Origin: Myxocyprinus asiaticus
Lineage: Eukaryota > Chordata > Actinopteri > Cypriniformes > Catostomidae
Reading direction: 5' to 3'
DNA length: 64,000 bases
NCBI RefSeq assembly: GCF_019703515.2
Contig: NC_059372.1
Location: 12,899,992 to 12,963,991 of the forward strand
Under the pieces are notes generated by a model, which saw only the letters and a program-made list of their open reading frames with translations, was not told the origin of the DNA and did no database searches. Below are positions 1 through 10,997 of the stretch, in pieces (within the stretch, counting starts at the first letter, position 1; the number at the start of each line of letters is the position of its first letter). A program made the position numbers and the translations under genes.

Positions 1-363
1 TAATTATCTTTGATAATTATTGCTAATAACCAAACTTGCTCCTAAACGTAGCACACTACATTCACTGGAGTCCCATATGAGGTTTTAATGAGTTAGATCC
101 AATTAATTAATTTAAATATTGATTAATAACTACAGAAATAATTATTAATTATTTCTGATAGTAACACTGATCTAAACAACCAGTAAAGCCCTACAGCGCG
201 GATCACCCATTGGTACCTGGCACTTCAGCCATTTCAATTCGAGGTGATCCACAGATCGGGGGCACAGATGGCTGTGGCTGACTTTCTCTGCAGAATTGGG
301 GCGGGGGTGTTGGCGAGCCGGATGTTGCCCCAGCTGGGCAGTGGGGGTATGTGGGGATGGGGG
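1..363. other. No gene; possible internal 3' remnant of an LTR retroelement
   Basis: The first 170 bases are AT-rich with no recognisable element. From about 180 the sequence becomes GC-rich and ends in a purine-rich run (about 340-363) directly before the putative LTR, which is where a polypurine tract would lie. Long open frames exist on both strands here, but neither has a recognisable domain, and I treat them as chance. Confidence 0.3.
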
Positions 364-681
364 TGTGGTCATGTGCCTGTCTGCTTGAAAAGGAGAGCGG
401 TAAGGCTCGTCACCTGGGCTGTCATTATCATTAACACCTGTCTCTTTTATAGTGATGGCGGAGGGAGACCTGAAAACGCCAACAAAGTGCATCAGTCGGC
501 AGAAAGAGAGGGACCAGAGAGAAACTCTTCCTATGTGTGCAACAAGACTGATTGTCTCATTTGTGTGATTATTTGGCCACTGAGTGCCCTTTTTGTTTGA
601 GTTTTGTGAGTAATAAAATACTCCCGTTGACTGTTTCTGCTGCCTCCTGACATTTGCCCTGAAAATACGATCTCTGTTACA
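364..681 (+). repeat. Putative solo LTR or 3' LTR (318 bp)
   Basis: The segment begins TGTGG and ends GTTACA, so it has the TG...CA form of an LTR. It follows a G-rich tract resembling a polypurine tract and carries an AATAAA polyadenylation signal at 612-617. No primer-binding site follows it, so it would be a 3' or solo LTR. No second copy is present in the window, so this rests on structure alone. Confidence 0.35.
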
Positions 682-1130
682 CTGTTTTTTCAGCGTCTTG
701 TGCAGGAGCGATGCATGTTTTTTAGCCGCTGTGTCCATTTAAAAGGAAATTTAGCCTTTAAAACACATCTCGAGACACCCCGTTCTGTTTTACCTACATT
801 CTGTGTCTGTTTTATCCCATGAATCGTCAACCTGAACCTGATCAGTAAATCATCATCAGTGCTTGGCACACATCCAAAAATTGAATGCTAATTTTAGCAT
901 TCGAATGTGAATTTTAATTTAAATTCAACGAATTTTCAAATTTGGAATTTTATTTTGACAGCCTTATTGGGAGTTCCAATTTCTCTCATTCATTTTAATA
1001 CAAGTAGTCTGTCTTGGGGCTAAATAGTCTCTGGGTAAAATCACTCGAACGCATGGCCTCTAATGGAATATTTGGTTTCAAAATTATATTTGACCATAAT
1101 GACCCACTAATTGCTTTCTCAGAGCCGTGG

Positions 1131-1250
1131 CCTAGTGGTTAATGAGAGAGAAGCAGGTTCAAATCAAGTCTGCATTATTCCTTCTCTACTTCCTGAAAAA
1201 TCTCCTGGGTCTCTCACTGTCTTGTCAAAAACACATATTGTTTTATTAAA
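1131..1250 (+). repeat. tRNA-derived SINE fragment
   Basis: An A-box-like sequence (TGGCCTAGTGGTTA, about 1137-1150) is followed by a B-box-like GGTTCAAATC (1156-1165). The same A-box wording occurs at 54456-54612, where the spacing is normal. Here the A-to-B distance is much shorter, so this copy appears to have an internal deletion. Confidence 0.55.
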
Positions 1251-1637
1251 TCAGACATACTGCAGAAGGCACTGACTGTTACTAAAGTATAACAAACAGT
1301 ACATATAATTACCACAATAAGACAATAAGATCTCGCCCACTTCAGAGGAACTGCACGCCCCTACCGCAAAAAAAAAAAAAAAAAAAAAAACTTGCAATAT
1401 TTGTCACCAACTTAGACACAGATATAATCTACAGCTTATATTTTAAGATACATTTTGGGTACATACTTATGTTATAATTGCTTTAAATTGTAGCTTTTTG
1501 CTGTGGTTATTTAAAGCAACTGCCTGTTAACATCATAAATAAATAATAAAACATAATTAATGTTTGGTGTTTCAAGCACTCAATTTTCCCTTCTTCTCCT
1601 TCACTTCATTTTACCTCCAATAAATATCTATCAAATG

Positions 1638-1945
1638 TAAAAGGGATAGATCACCCACAAATGGAAATTCTGTCATCATTTACTCAACCTAATGTTGTTC
1701 CAAAACCCATATGACTTACTTTCATATATGGAATGCAAAGGGAGATGTTAGGCAGAATCTTAAAGACTGACAGCCTCAGCCACCATTTACTTTTATTGCA
1801 TCTTTTTTTTTTCATACAGTGAAAGTGAAAGGTGACTGCGGCTGTCATTCCTTCTAACATCTCCTTATGTTGTTCCAAACCTGTATGACTTGGAGCACAA
1901 GAGTAAATGATGACAAAATTTTCATTTATTCAACTATCCCTTTAA
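1638..1945. repeat. Fold-back MITE, family A (nearly complete)
   Basis: The ends are TAAAAGGGATAGATCACCC on the left and the complement of that pattern (AACTATCCCTTTAA) on the right. Two arms mirror each other and include the family words GTTGTTCCAAA, TATGACTT and GAGATGTTAG. The centre has a T-run (about 1804-1812). Many more copies occur in the window. It is non-coding; the small open frames inside are incidental. Confidence 0.8.
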
Positions 1946-2140
1946 TTCAAGCTCAAAATTTCACCCGTGTCCCTTTAGTTTGCAGGGCAAATACGCAAGG
2001 AGAAGAAATGGCCTTCACAGTGCAGACAAAGACGAATGTTATTGAGCACAAGCGCTCACTGCTACATATCGGTACAGTCTCCAGCTACGAGCTCAATAAA
2101 CCTCTGGCTTTATCAATACCAGCACACATTCAAGGGTTTT

Positions 2141-2159
2141 GTGTGTGTGTGTGTGTGTG
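2141..2159 (+). repeat. (GT)n microsatellite
   Basis: Uninterrupted GT dinucleotides. Confidence 0.95.
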
Positions 2160-2719
2160 GTTTTATTGCAAGCCCTATGGATATCACCATGGCAATATCT
2201 GGGATCTGGAATGGCTCACTTGGTCACTGTGTCACGTCTAGATAATATGCTTAACAAAAATCAGTTTGAGAAGGGAAAAATTAACAAATTAAATCTTGAA
2301 AAATGATGGAATAGGATAAAAGTGGCTAACAGAGTAGATAAGCTAGCAAAAGAAAGAAACTTAGTGTGTGTGAAGGCCATAAATGGCCTTGTCCAGTCGT
2401 GAGGTGAAAATGTGATTCAACATTGGGTACAAGTTGGCAAAATTGTAAGAGGTCATACGACTTGGCTCGAGCAAATAAGTACAACTTTTATTTTCATAGA
2501 GACCAACCACTCAATAAACTGAATTTGAAATCGAAACAATAAAGGCATCAAATTTTAGCTAGCCTCCGATCCAACACTTTATTTCAAGAAAATTTGGTTT
2601 CTCATTCCATATTTAATTATACAATGCAAATGACTGATGTACGTCAATAACCTGTAATGTGCTTCCCTTGTCTCGTTACAAACCCCAGTGTTTTCTTTCT
2701 TCCATGGTACACAATAGTT

Positions 2720-2790
2720 CCCCCCCCCCCCCAATTAAAATCATGGTTTAGGTTTAGGGTTTGGGTAAGGGTACAGTTAGGTTTAGGAGT
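2720..2790 (+). repeat. Poly-C run and degenerate telomere-like repeat
   Basis: A run of about 13 C is followed after 15 bases by degenerate TTAGG-type units (GGTTTAGGTTTAGGGTTTGGG). Similar stretches are at 22460 and 43245. They are too short and divergent for recent telomere healing. Confidence 0.5.
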
Positions 2791-2946
2791 TAAACTTAAA
2801 GTCAGACGTTTTTGTACAAGCCAACTCATACGATTTTGTATGATTTCATCATCTCATACTATTATTATGACCGGGTTGGATTTTTAAGTAATTTGTTTTT
2901 ATGTTTTGGTTCTGGAAGTGTGTTTTTTCCTGCATGGATGCGAATA

Positions 2947-3266
2947 CACTACCGATCCAAGGTTTGGACACATCTACATATTCTTTAGTTTTACCATTTT
3001 TCACATTTTAGAATAATAGAAAGTCAACAAAACTATAAAATAAAACAAGTGGAAGTATGGAATTATATAGTGAAAATGTTGAACAAAATCAAAACTAACT
3101 TATTTAAACAATTTACAGTACTGCAAGTTCTGTACTGGTTTTCAAGTACAATAGCACAATTACAAGTGTGATACAGCCACAGTATATATTAGTTTACAAT
3201 TTAATAGTCTTAAAGATAATGAGAAACAAATTTAGTCAAGTGTGTCCAAACTTTTGACTGGTAGTA
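2947..3266. mobile_element. Tc1-like MITE (about 320 bp)
   Basis: The left end, CACTACCGATCCAAGGTTTGG, is mirrored at the right by CCAAACTTTTGACTGGTAGT. A TA lies directly left at 2945-2946, as expected for Tc1/mariner insertion. The ends match the wording of the Tc1 relic at 44779-45300. No transposase is present. A CA microsatellite follows immediately. Confidence 0.75.
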
Positions 3267-3271
3267 TTTAT

Positions 3272-3274
<3 letters not shown>

Positions 3275-3337
<63 letters not shown>
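3275..3337 (+). repeat. (CA)n microsatellite
   Basis: About 31 uninterrupted CA units at the right edge of the Tc1-like MITE. Confidence 0.97.
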
Positions 3338-3339
<2 letters not shown>

Positions 3340-3484
3340 AACTGATCTGATCTGAAGAGCTGGCACTTTCTTCTTCCATCTTGTCACGTTGCCTATATTA
3401 AGATGTCCGCCACACAAATCAGATTACAGCCAGCTGATACTTCCTCTCATTCCTCTGACAGAACCGTACAAAAGAACACTGACC

Positions 3485-3488
<4 letters not shown>

Positions 3489-3518
<30 letters not shown>
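3489..3518 (+). repeat. (GA)n microsatellite
   Basis: About 15 GA units. Confidence 0.95.
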
Positions 3519-3520
<2 letters not shown>

Positions 3521-4224
3521 CATATAGAGTTTCCTCACTGGACTGTGGTACACAGAGGCTTTGAGTTGCAGCTATGTGAGAAAACAATACAAGCACTGTC
3601 AATATGATCAAAAGCTTCTAACAGAGGGGGTGCTATGCATGTACAAATACACACGTACTGTACACAACCCCATACAGTATATGCTCCCACAGTGGAAACA
3701 CTGTGCATTTCTTAACGCTTGATACCGAAGACTAACTCCACTGCTGAATGCTAAATAGGTGAAGTCCAGGTCATATTTCACCTCTGAAACACAAGAAAAA
3801 TAAATGATAAATTATATTGAGCATAACTATTGTTAGGACCATTATGATTTTTGCATTGCAACAATTTTCATAAAAATTAAGCACATTTTTTCTCCAAATT
3901 CTCATTACCCTAATGCATTTAGACATTTTGTGAGTGGCTTTTTGTAATTCCCATTATTCCCAATGCTTATTCTCATTAGTTTGTCGAGTTTATTTATTTT
4001 AATTTAAATTAGCATAAATTAAAGGAAGTACAACAAATATTACCATTCTTTACAAATAAAATGAATTAAATACTTTTTTCCCCACATTACAGTACTAAGA
4101 CATTTTTTGGAATTACTGTAATGATAATTCTCATTGTCTCAATGCTAAAAATGTAAATGTAAGTTTTCTAAAGGAAATTTGCTTCATTTACTCTAGCAAA
4201 ATATCTGCAGTCTCTTGTTGATTA

Positions 4225-4715
4225 CAAAATTCATTAAAAAAAAGAAAGTTTTCTTGTTTTCCAGTAAAGATATATACATTTACATTTATTAATTTACCAG
4301 ACGCTTTTATCCATCATGACTTATAAAATTAGAATGGATACAACATAAGCGATTCATCTTAAGGAGACAGTAACACGAAAATTGCACCAGAAAAGTAGGC
4401 TACTAATCAAATCTAAACATTATTAAAACAGGATAAATTTACTTGAGAAGCTAAATGAATTGAGATATTTTGTTTTTTTAGAGAAATATAACAACGTTCA
4501 GTAATTTATGCCTATAACAAGAAAAAAACTATTTGCCATTATTTTTGAGCAAAAACCCCACTAAATTTAGTTGGATTTCTCTGAAAAACAAGACTAAATA
4601 TCTTATGCCACTCTGCTTCAAGAAATATATCTTGTTTTAAGGATGTTTAAATATTTTTACCGGAAAATAAGACAAAAATACTGATTGATTTTTTTGCAGT
4701 GTAAATATTTTTGAC
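4225..4715. repeat. Fold-back MITE, 'TTTTCCAGTAAA' family
   Basis: Left text TCTTGTTTTCCAGTAAAGATAT (about 4251-4272) is mirrored on the right by ATATTTTTACCGGAAAATAAGAC (about 4651-4673), with TTTTTTGCAGTGTAAA at the outer right edge. Mid-element words such as ACTTGAGAAGC and CTCTGAAAAACAAGACT recur at 14730-15060 and 39910-40650. A fragment like the SINE tail (ACGCTTTTATCC, about 4301) lies inside. Confidence 0.6.
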
Positions 4716-4719
4716 AGGT

Positions 4720-7060
4720 TTTGTGAGATTCTCCAAACAGCATATACAATCTTCAAAATAAACAACATTATATTTTCAAAATACAGGGGCAATAAACAAA
4801 ACTGACAAATCCATAGATGGAACTTTTCAGAAATTCCTCCAAGTCTCAATGTGCCTTAGATAAACCTTGTAAACTTTATTGTCAGAGCGGCAGCGAGTGC
4901 TGTTTAAATCAAGCTAACACTAATCGAAGTTTCTTCTCGCTTAGTACGGGACAGCTTTATGTGTTCCTGCGCAGCCCAGAGCGCCGCAGAGAGATGCCGG
5001 GCTATCAGCAACTTTTAATTAAGTGCGTGTGAATATGGGAAATAGAAAATTGTTCTGTCAAGCTGTTGAAATGGAGTTTTTGATGTTTGAGGCACAGCAT
5101 GAAGCCTCTGCCTGCCGTTTCTATTATCCAATGAAGAGATACAAATGGATAAAAAAATGGAGAGGGTTGGGGGGTGGACATGAACGACATGCCGTGCATC
5201 TTCTCTTTAGATCTGTGCGAAATGAGGAAAAAACAGCAATATCTGTGCACATTAGACTCCTGGTCTCCACCGAGGTACGGAAGCCACATATTAAAATGTG
5301 GGGTGGATCGGAACGCTGGATTACTGTGTGATTGTGTTTATGGAATGTCTTGAAAATTTTGGTTTCGGTAGTTTCAAAATAACAACAACAAGAGAGAACG
5401 GCATGGCATTTGTGAGCTGGTAGTCCACCCCCTCAAACACAATAAAACCTGAAGAAAATACGTGACTCTGGCTAGAGACAGCGACAGAGGCTTGTTAGCC
5501 ACGGCTGTTCACAAGAGATGGTGAGATGCCTCCGATTACGATAAACAGGGAAAAAAGTGAATGTGGCAAGAGAAAAATTAATGAAAGACAGCTTCAAGGA
5601 AGCCAGAGTGATCCAATCACAATATATCTCCAGCGACTGCTGTCAGCTCTCAAAGAGCCGGCGATATCTCAGCGACCGAGCAAGAGGGAGAGCCAGAAAA
5701 CAAGAGAGAGAAAGAAATGACCCCTGGGGGCAGCTTGCCCATTGACTCTTTCTTCTATAAGAGGAGGACCACTTAAAAGAGAGGGGAGAAAGAAAAGAGA
5801 AAAGATAGATGAAGGAAAGGAGACAGAACGAACTGCTTCAAACCAATTAATTTCCACTTCTCTCTTTCACCCAATCCTCTGGGTCTTTGGGTGCAGCAGC
5901 TGAAGACAGAGAGAGAAAAGAGAGAGAGAAAGAGAGCTGGAAAACACATTCACCTCATCCTGTCCAAATCCAAACTCACTCCACTAGTACCATCAGAATA
6001 AACCACTGCAGGTGTACACATGACTGATTTTTACATAGACAACATGAAACGCTGTGTGTAACTTTTGTTTTGACATATTTCAGAGTGAAACAATGGGAAA
6101 TAATGTAGAGTGGGGCTTGATTTAATCCATTTTCATCGTCTTTTCAAAAAGTAAATAGTTGTAGTTGGGATTGTATTGAAAGGAACAACACAAGCCAATG
6201 AAAAGAATCCAGAATGTGGATCACATTGAGATTCCCTGTTTTGTTTTGTTTTTTGTCTGTCTGTCTGTCTTTCCATGGCAATAATCAGACCCTAAGGGTA
6301 TTACATTCTCACCCACACGCTGACCACAGCAACCCCCTCTCATCTCCATTACAATGGCACTCATTCTCCTGAAAAAGAGAGAGAGAGATGCTATTGCTAT
6401 GTACACAAATTCCTGTCCAAGAAGCACTTCCTCCCCCTCATTTGTATAAAAGTTTAATATTTTTTTCCCCCTCCATAAAATCTTCTTGCAATAACAAATC
6501 CATTTCCAGCCTCACTTAAATCAATATTAGTCCGAATGCTGAGCGAATATACACACGGAGAAGGAAGCGGCTTCATTTAAAGAATGTTACCCTAACACTC
6601 CTCTCTGGTACGTTAACGTGTTGAGAGGTTATCAAGCCTACCCCCTTCTCAACATGCAATCTACAGCCCTCCCATATACAAAAACCATCTATAGCAATTA
6701 CAGAACACCTTTTTTCTTAAGACGTGGATACATTACAAACAATTATCTCCCACTGCTAATGGACCACAATGTTTGTGCGGCAAAGGTATTTTGCATGTCT
6801 AGACAGGTGTGTGTGGCTGGTTCGTGAATGATAATGCTGAATAAATTCAAAGCAGAGGCAAAATGTGACAGTCTAGTTCCTTTGCACAACATATAAATAG
6901 CTGTCCTAAAGCCTTAAAGGGAAAGCTCACCTGTCATCATTTACGCAATCGTGTTTATCACAAATAACCGCGGTTAGATCAAATAACCATAATCAGACAA
7001 TTATTTAATAATCGCGACAGGTGTATTAATGACTAAGGCTAACATTCTGCCTAACATCTC
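4720..7060. other. Intronic or intergenic DNA, no gene seen
   Basis: Low-copy AT-rich sequence with a purine-rich (GA) stretch at about 5690-5935 and a GTCT microsatellite near 6256-6271. Open frames of 60-102 codons occur on both strands, but they overlap, lack splice-flanked coding bias and show no known domain. I found no exon here. Confidence 0.6.
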
Positions 7061-7062
7061 CT

Positions 7063-7160
7063 TTTGTGTTCCACGGAGAGGAAGTCATATGGGTTTGGAA
7101 CAACATGAGGGTGAGTGAATAATAACAGAATTTTCAGTTTTAGGTGAATAGACCCTTTTT
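7063..7160. repeat. MITE family A, one arm
   Basis: Contains TAACATCTCCTTTTGTGTTCC, GTCATATGGGTTTGGAACAACATG and TTTTAGGTGAATAGACCC, which is the right arm of family A without its partner. Confidence 0.7.
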
Positions 7161-7725
7161 AGCGAGAACATCCATGAGGGTTTCTCCCCCACAACCTCAT
7201 TCTGACTCTTAAAGTTTTCTTATATTTCCCTCAGCCGAAACATCTGAAAAAAAAAAAAAAAGAAAACTTAGATTATTCAGATGTTTGTAGGGATTCTGTC
7301 ACATTTACTTCCTTTTAATCTCTGACATTAAAAGGCAAAATAAACACTTTGGGTCTGGATTTGATCATGGTTTAAGGTATTTTTTTGAGCTTGATGTCAT
7401 GGTAAGCTGCTCTAATCAGAAGCAGTATGGGCCGGCGGAAAGTGAATGGAGTTACGCTGATGAAGGAAATGCCCTTTAATAAGAAGAATACAGGAAGCAC
7501 TCCAATCAGCCCTTAGTGAGAAGAACATGAAAGTCCAAAGAAAAAGGCAAGAGCAAAACAAAGGAAGGAGAGAGACAGAGGGAGAAAAGATAAGAGAGAG
7601 AATTCTCCAGACCTTGGTCTGAGTGAAAAGGGGGGTGGGGGGTTTGGACACTTTCTTTTCCATCAGAAAAGATCAGAGAGGCCCTTCCTCAATTTTCTCT
7701 GATAAGTGGTGAATTACCAGAGGCG

Positions 7726-7726
<1 letters not shown>

Positions 7727-7771
<45 letters not shown>
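7727..7771 (+). repeat. (GT)n microsatellite
   Basis: About 22 GT units. It produces artificial Val/Cys open frames that should not be read as genes. Confidence 0.97.
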
Positions 7772-7774
<3 letters not shown>

Positions 7775-7854
7775 TGTGGAAAAGTGGGAAGGGGGCTGAC
7801 ACAGTGTCGAATATCACATGCAGGCAATCAGAAGAGGTTCTGGGTCTCTCATTT

Positions 7855-7866
7855 TCACTCACTCAC

Positions 7867-7932
<66 letters not shown>
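7855..7932 (+). repeat. Compound (CTCA)(CT)n(CA)n microsatellite
   Basis: ACTC units pass into a CT run and then a CA run. Open frames through it are low-complexity artefacts. Confidence 0.97.
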
Positions 7933-8124
7933 ATAACAAATTCACCATGTGAATCACCATGAGAATAAAAATCAGCACATGGAAAAATGCACATACCGAA
8001 AGATCATTTTGTCACCTATTTCATTTCTTTGGCATATTGAAGCCAAATTTTCTATATTTATACATATATTAAGGTGTGCCCACCCAACAACTGTACGCAA
8101 GAGAAATAGAAGTTAGTTTAGCTT

Positions 8125-8180
8125 TTAAAGGTAATATTCCAGATTAAATACAAGTTAAACTCTATTAACAGTATCCATGG
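8125..8180 (+). repeat. MITE family B, left-end fragment
   Basis: TTTTAAAGGTAATATTCCAG followed by ATACAAGTTAAACTC resembles the left arm of the complete family B copy at about 41960-42292. Confidence 0.5.
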
Positions 8181-8194
8181 CATTTTTGTATATT

Positions 8195-8335
8195 TTACAT
8201 TAATGCATTTGGTAGATGCTTTTATCCAAAGTGACTTACAGTGCATTTAAAGTTATCAAATTTCTTTTTTTTTTTTTTATCACTTAATGCATTCCCTGGG
8301 AACTGAACCCACAACCTTAGCGCTGCTAGTAGTTT
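8195..8335 (-). repeat. tRNA-related SINE fragment (V-SINE-like)
   Basis: Read on the minus strand, a B-box-like GGTTGTGGGTTCAGTTCCC (about 8298-8316) is followed by a poly-A-interrupted body and the tail text CACTGTAAGTCACTTTGGATAAAAGC. The same tail occurs at 61930-62113. The A-box half is degraded. Confidence 0.55.
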
Positions 8336-8773
8336 TGATAAAAAAAAATAATGATGTTTAACAAATATACTGACAGTTATACACTTACAATAGTACAATA
8401 GTAAGTGCATTTCTGTACATAAGTGTCTTTGTTTTTACAAACAGAGGTATGAGTCAAAATTATGTTCTGTGGTAATTAACAGCATGCCACGGATGCTGTC
8501 GATAGATCTTCATTTGTATTTAACTCAGAAGATCCAGGAAACACTATTTAATGATCACATTCCAAAGAGTATTCAAGGACCTAACGTTAGAATAAGGGGG
8601 TCACTTCACTGAGACTTTCAGTTATTGTGAGTTTTCTTCTGTCTTTGGTGTCTGTGGAGGATTTGGGTGCATGACCCAACCACACTGCATGTCCGTAGGG
8701 CTCCTAAGAACATTCCAGACAAATAAAACATGATAACCATCACTGTCAAACATTATACTCCTTAAAGTCTTAC

Positions 8774-8905
8774 CCCTTTATCTGTTAGTGTGTAGATGTA
8801 TTGGTGGTCAGGGCTGAAGAGCATGTCCCGCAGAATTGGGTTCCCATCGCTCACCACCACGTTCTCATATAGCAGTGCAGGCTGGGTAATAGTGTTCACC
8901 AAGAT
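8774..8905 (-). CDS. plxna1: Plexin-A (probably plexin-A1-like) internal exon, end of Sema domain
   Basis: This 132-bp, 44-codon exon is phase 0 at both ends. On the minus strand it is preceded by a pyrimidine-rich acceptor (CTTCTTTGTATGTTTCAG) and followed by a donor, GGG|GTAAGA. The peptide begins ILVNTITQPALLYENVV and includes GNPILRDMLFSPDHQYIYTL, ending TDKG. From memory of the family, plexin-A receptors carry a closely similar segment at the last blade of the Sema beta-propeller, just before the VTRVPVESC start of the PSI domain; phase-0 continuation with V would fit. Plexin-A proteins are single-pass semaphorin receptors for axon guidance. The wording looks nearest plexin-A1, but the paralogue is not proven. 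The next exon (PSI) should lie left of position 1 or was missed; earlier Sema exons should lie to the right. I saw neither, so the flanking introns are long. Confidence 0.82.
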
Positions 8906-9194
8906 CTGAAACATACAAAGAAGGTACATGATCAATACCAGCACTGAAATAGTGTGTGATATAGCAGGTGGAAGGAGAGACATCAAGAGGACTGCTGTAA
9001 TGGAAAGTAAATTAAAAAATCTGAGATCTATAAATCTGAGTGCACCAGCAGTCTATATCTGCATGGTTTATCAGGTGAAAACGTTACATATGCCCCTCAC
9101 CCAAAGAGACACACTCATCCAAACCCTCATCCAAATAACTGTTTTTCTGCTTAAAAAATCCAGCTAATACAAGCTTCCAATGATAACCAGTTTT

Positions 9195-9712
9195 ATATGC
9201 TTTCTAGCTGGTTATTAGATGGTGCAAACTGGTTTAGATGCTTTTTAGCCAGTTGATGCTGCTCATTAATGATCATTAGATGGTCCAAACTTGTTTAGAT
9301 GGTCTTAGCTGGTTGAAGCTTGTCAATAATGTTCATTAGATGGTCCAAACTGGTGTAGATGTTTTTAGCTGGCAATAGATACTCATTAAGATGGTCCAAA
9401 CTAGTTTTGATGGTTTTAGCAGGTCAAGGCTGCTCAATATTGGCCATTAGATGGTCTAAATTGGTTTAGATTGTTTTAGCTGGTTAAATTTGGTCATTAA
9501 ATGGTCCAAACTGGTTCAAATGGTTTTAGAAGGGTCTAAGCAGGTCCAATCTGGTTATTAAAGGTCATTAGATAGTCCAAATTGGTTTAGCTTGTTTTAG
9601 CTGGTTAAAGCGGTTATTAATGGTCATTAGATTGTCTAAAATGGTTTACATGGTTTAAGCTGGAAAAAGCTGGTCATTAATGATCATTCAGATGGTTCAA
9701 ATTGGTTTAGAA
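9195..9712 (+). repeat. Degenerate minisatellite, about 60-70 bp units
   Basis: About seven or eight imperfect units share CATTAGATGGTCCAAACTGG, TTTAGATGGTTTTAGCTGGTT and a variable 'CATTAATGGT' link. Unit length varies because of small indels. It starts about 290 bp upstream of the plexin exon, inside the preceding intron. A short relative is at 37985-38075. Confidence 0.85.
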
Positions 9713-10118
9713 GAGTGAAGAGTGATTTCTCAATCTCACTCACTGTCTGAATCTATAGCTTCAGGGAATGAGTTCCTCAGGGCCATATTTCGGTCCATTT
9801 TACATTCTCTGTCTGCATCTTCACAGCATCAGTACTGCTCCACACTACATAATACAGGCATTAAAATCTCCAGCCTTCACTATGATGCTTATAGGGAGGA
9901 ACACCAGCCTTGACCGTCGTTAAACAATTTTACCTTGGTCCACAGTAATCGCAGACTACCTTTCTGCTTTCTCAGGCCCTCCCTAGCTGTTCCCTCCTTC
10001 TTTTAAGTACCCCTCCCTGGCCTTATTGATGCAGGGTCAGGGGAGCGTGACCCCCGCATCCCTTTGTGTTTTAGGGCCTAATGATGTGCTCGGCTCTGGT
10101 GCTGTGTCCCACTGATTA

Positions 10119-10300
10119 ATGACCGTCCCCTTCTCCGAGCGCAGTGGGAGCACATTACCTAGGCCCTCTGATACCATCCCATTGCTAATGAAGAGAGTGC
10201 CTGCGGCACTAGAGTATGCCAGAGCAGCACCATCCGACCCACTTACGAAACCGCAAGTGCTGGTAATGCTGTTTGGTTTCCCTCGTAGAGGTCTACATCA
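10119..10300. other. Low-copy GC-richer segment, possible conserved non-coding DNA
   Basis: An open frame starts at 10119 but has no splice-flanked structure or known domain. The segment lacks repeats and is compositionally unlike its AT-rich surroundings. It could be a conserved non-coding element, but I cannot test that. Confidence 0.2.
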
Positions 10301-10734
10301 AGCGAGCAAAGAGTTGCAGAAATGTTTTAGTCAATCACACATGGGAGAAGACAGCATGGCCTATTTCGGTCAAACCCTGGAGTCGGATCAAGAGAACTAC
10401 TAAAATTACATCTACGAAAATCTGAAAAATAGAGGTAGCGTAAACTTAATCATCAGTTCTTTAACTAAAACCTAAAGCTGTGCAATGCGACCTATTGCAA
10501 ACTGGCACACTAAAGCCATCAAACAAGATTTTCAAGGCATCATTTTCAGTTTGCTCTCAAACAAAGCTTTCATATGGCTTCAGAAGAATTGGAATACAGT
10601 GAATGAGTCGTATGGACTACTTGCATGGTGCTTTTTACATTTTTGGAGCTTGACAGCCCCTGTCACCATCTACTTTTTTTTATTGTATGGAAGAGAGAAA
10701 TGTGGACGTTCCTCAGGACTTTTGCTTTACACAG

Positions 10735-10815
10735 AAGTAAGAAAGTTATATGGGTTTGGAACAACATAAGAGTTAGTAAATGATGGCAGATTTTTCATTT
10801 TTGGGTGAACTAAAA
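10735..10815. repeat. MITE family A, right arm only
   Basis: Carries ATATGGGTTTGGAACAACAT, AGTAAATGATGGCAGA and TTTTTGGGTGAAC. Confidence 0.7.
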
Positions 10816-10997
10816 AATGAATACAAACAAAAGGCACATGGGTCATATTCCCCAGTGGATGGCAGAGAGTGATGAGATTGCAAAGCAGTCTAGGAGTTGG
10901 AGTCTGTTGTCTGTCTTCATCTCTATCACTTAATTGAGCACTACTCCCACGGGATAAGGCTCATTATGAAGGAGTGGCAAATAACAGCTCAAGGACA

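Noticed and set aside
172..738. 188-codon minus-strand open frame overlapped by a 118-codon plus-strand frame
   Set aside because: Both lie over the putative LTR region, have no domain, and mirror each other across a GC-rich stretch; read as chance frames.
2746..2790. Telomere-like repeats as evidence of chromosome fusion
   Set aside because: Units are few and degenerate, and similar tracts occur at 22460 and 43245, so they look like ordinary decayed repeats.
10119..10403. 94-codon plus-strand open frame in a GC-richer segment
   Set aside because: No splice acceptor with pyrimidine tract in phase, no domain and weak codon bias; kept only as possible non-coding conserved DNA.
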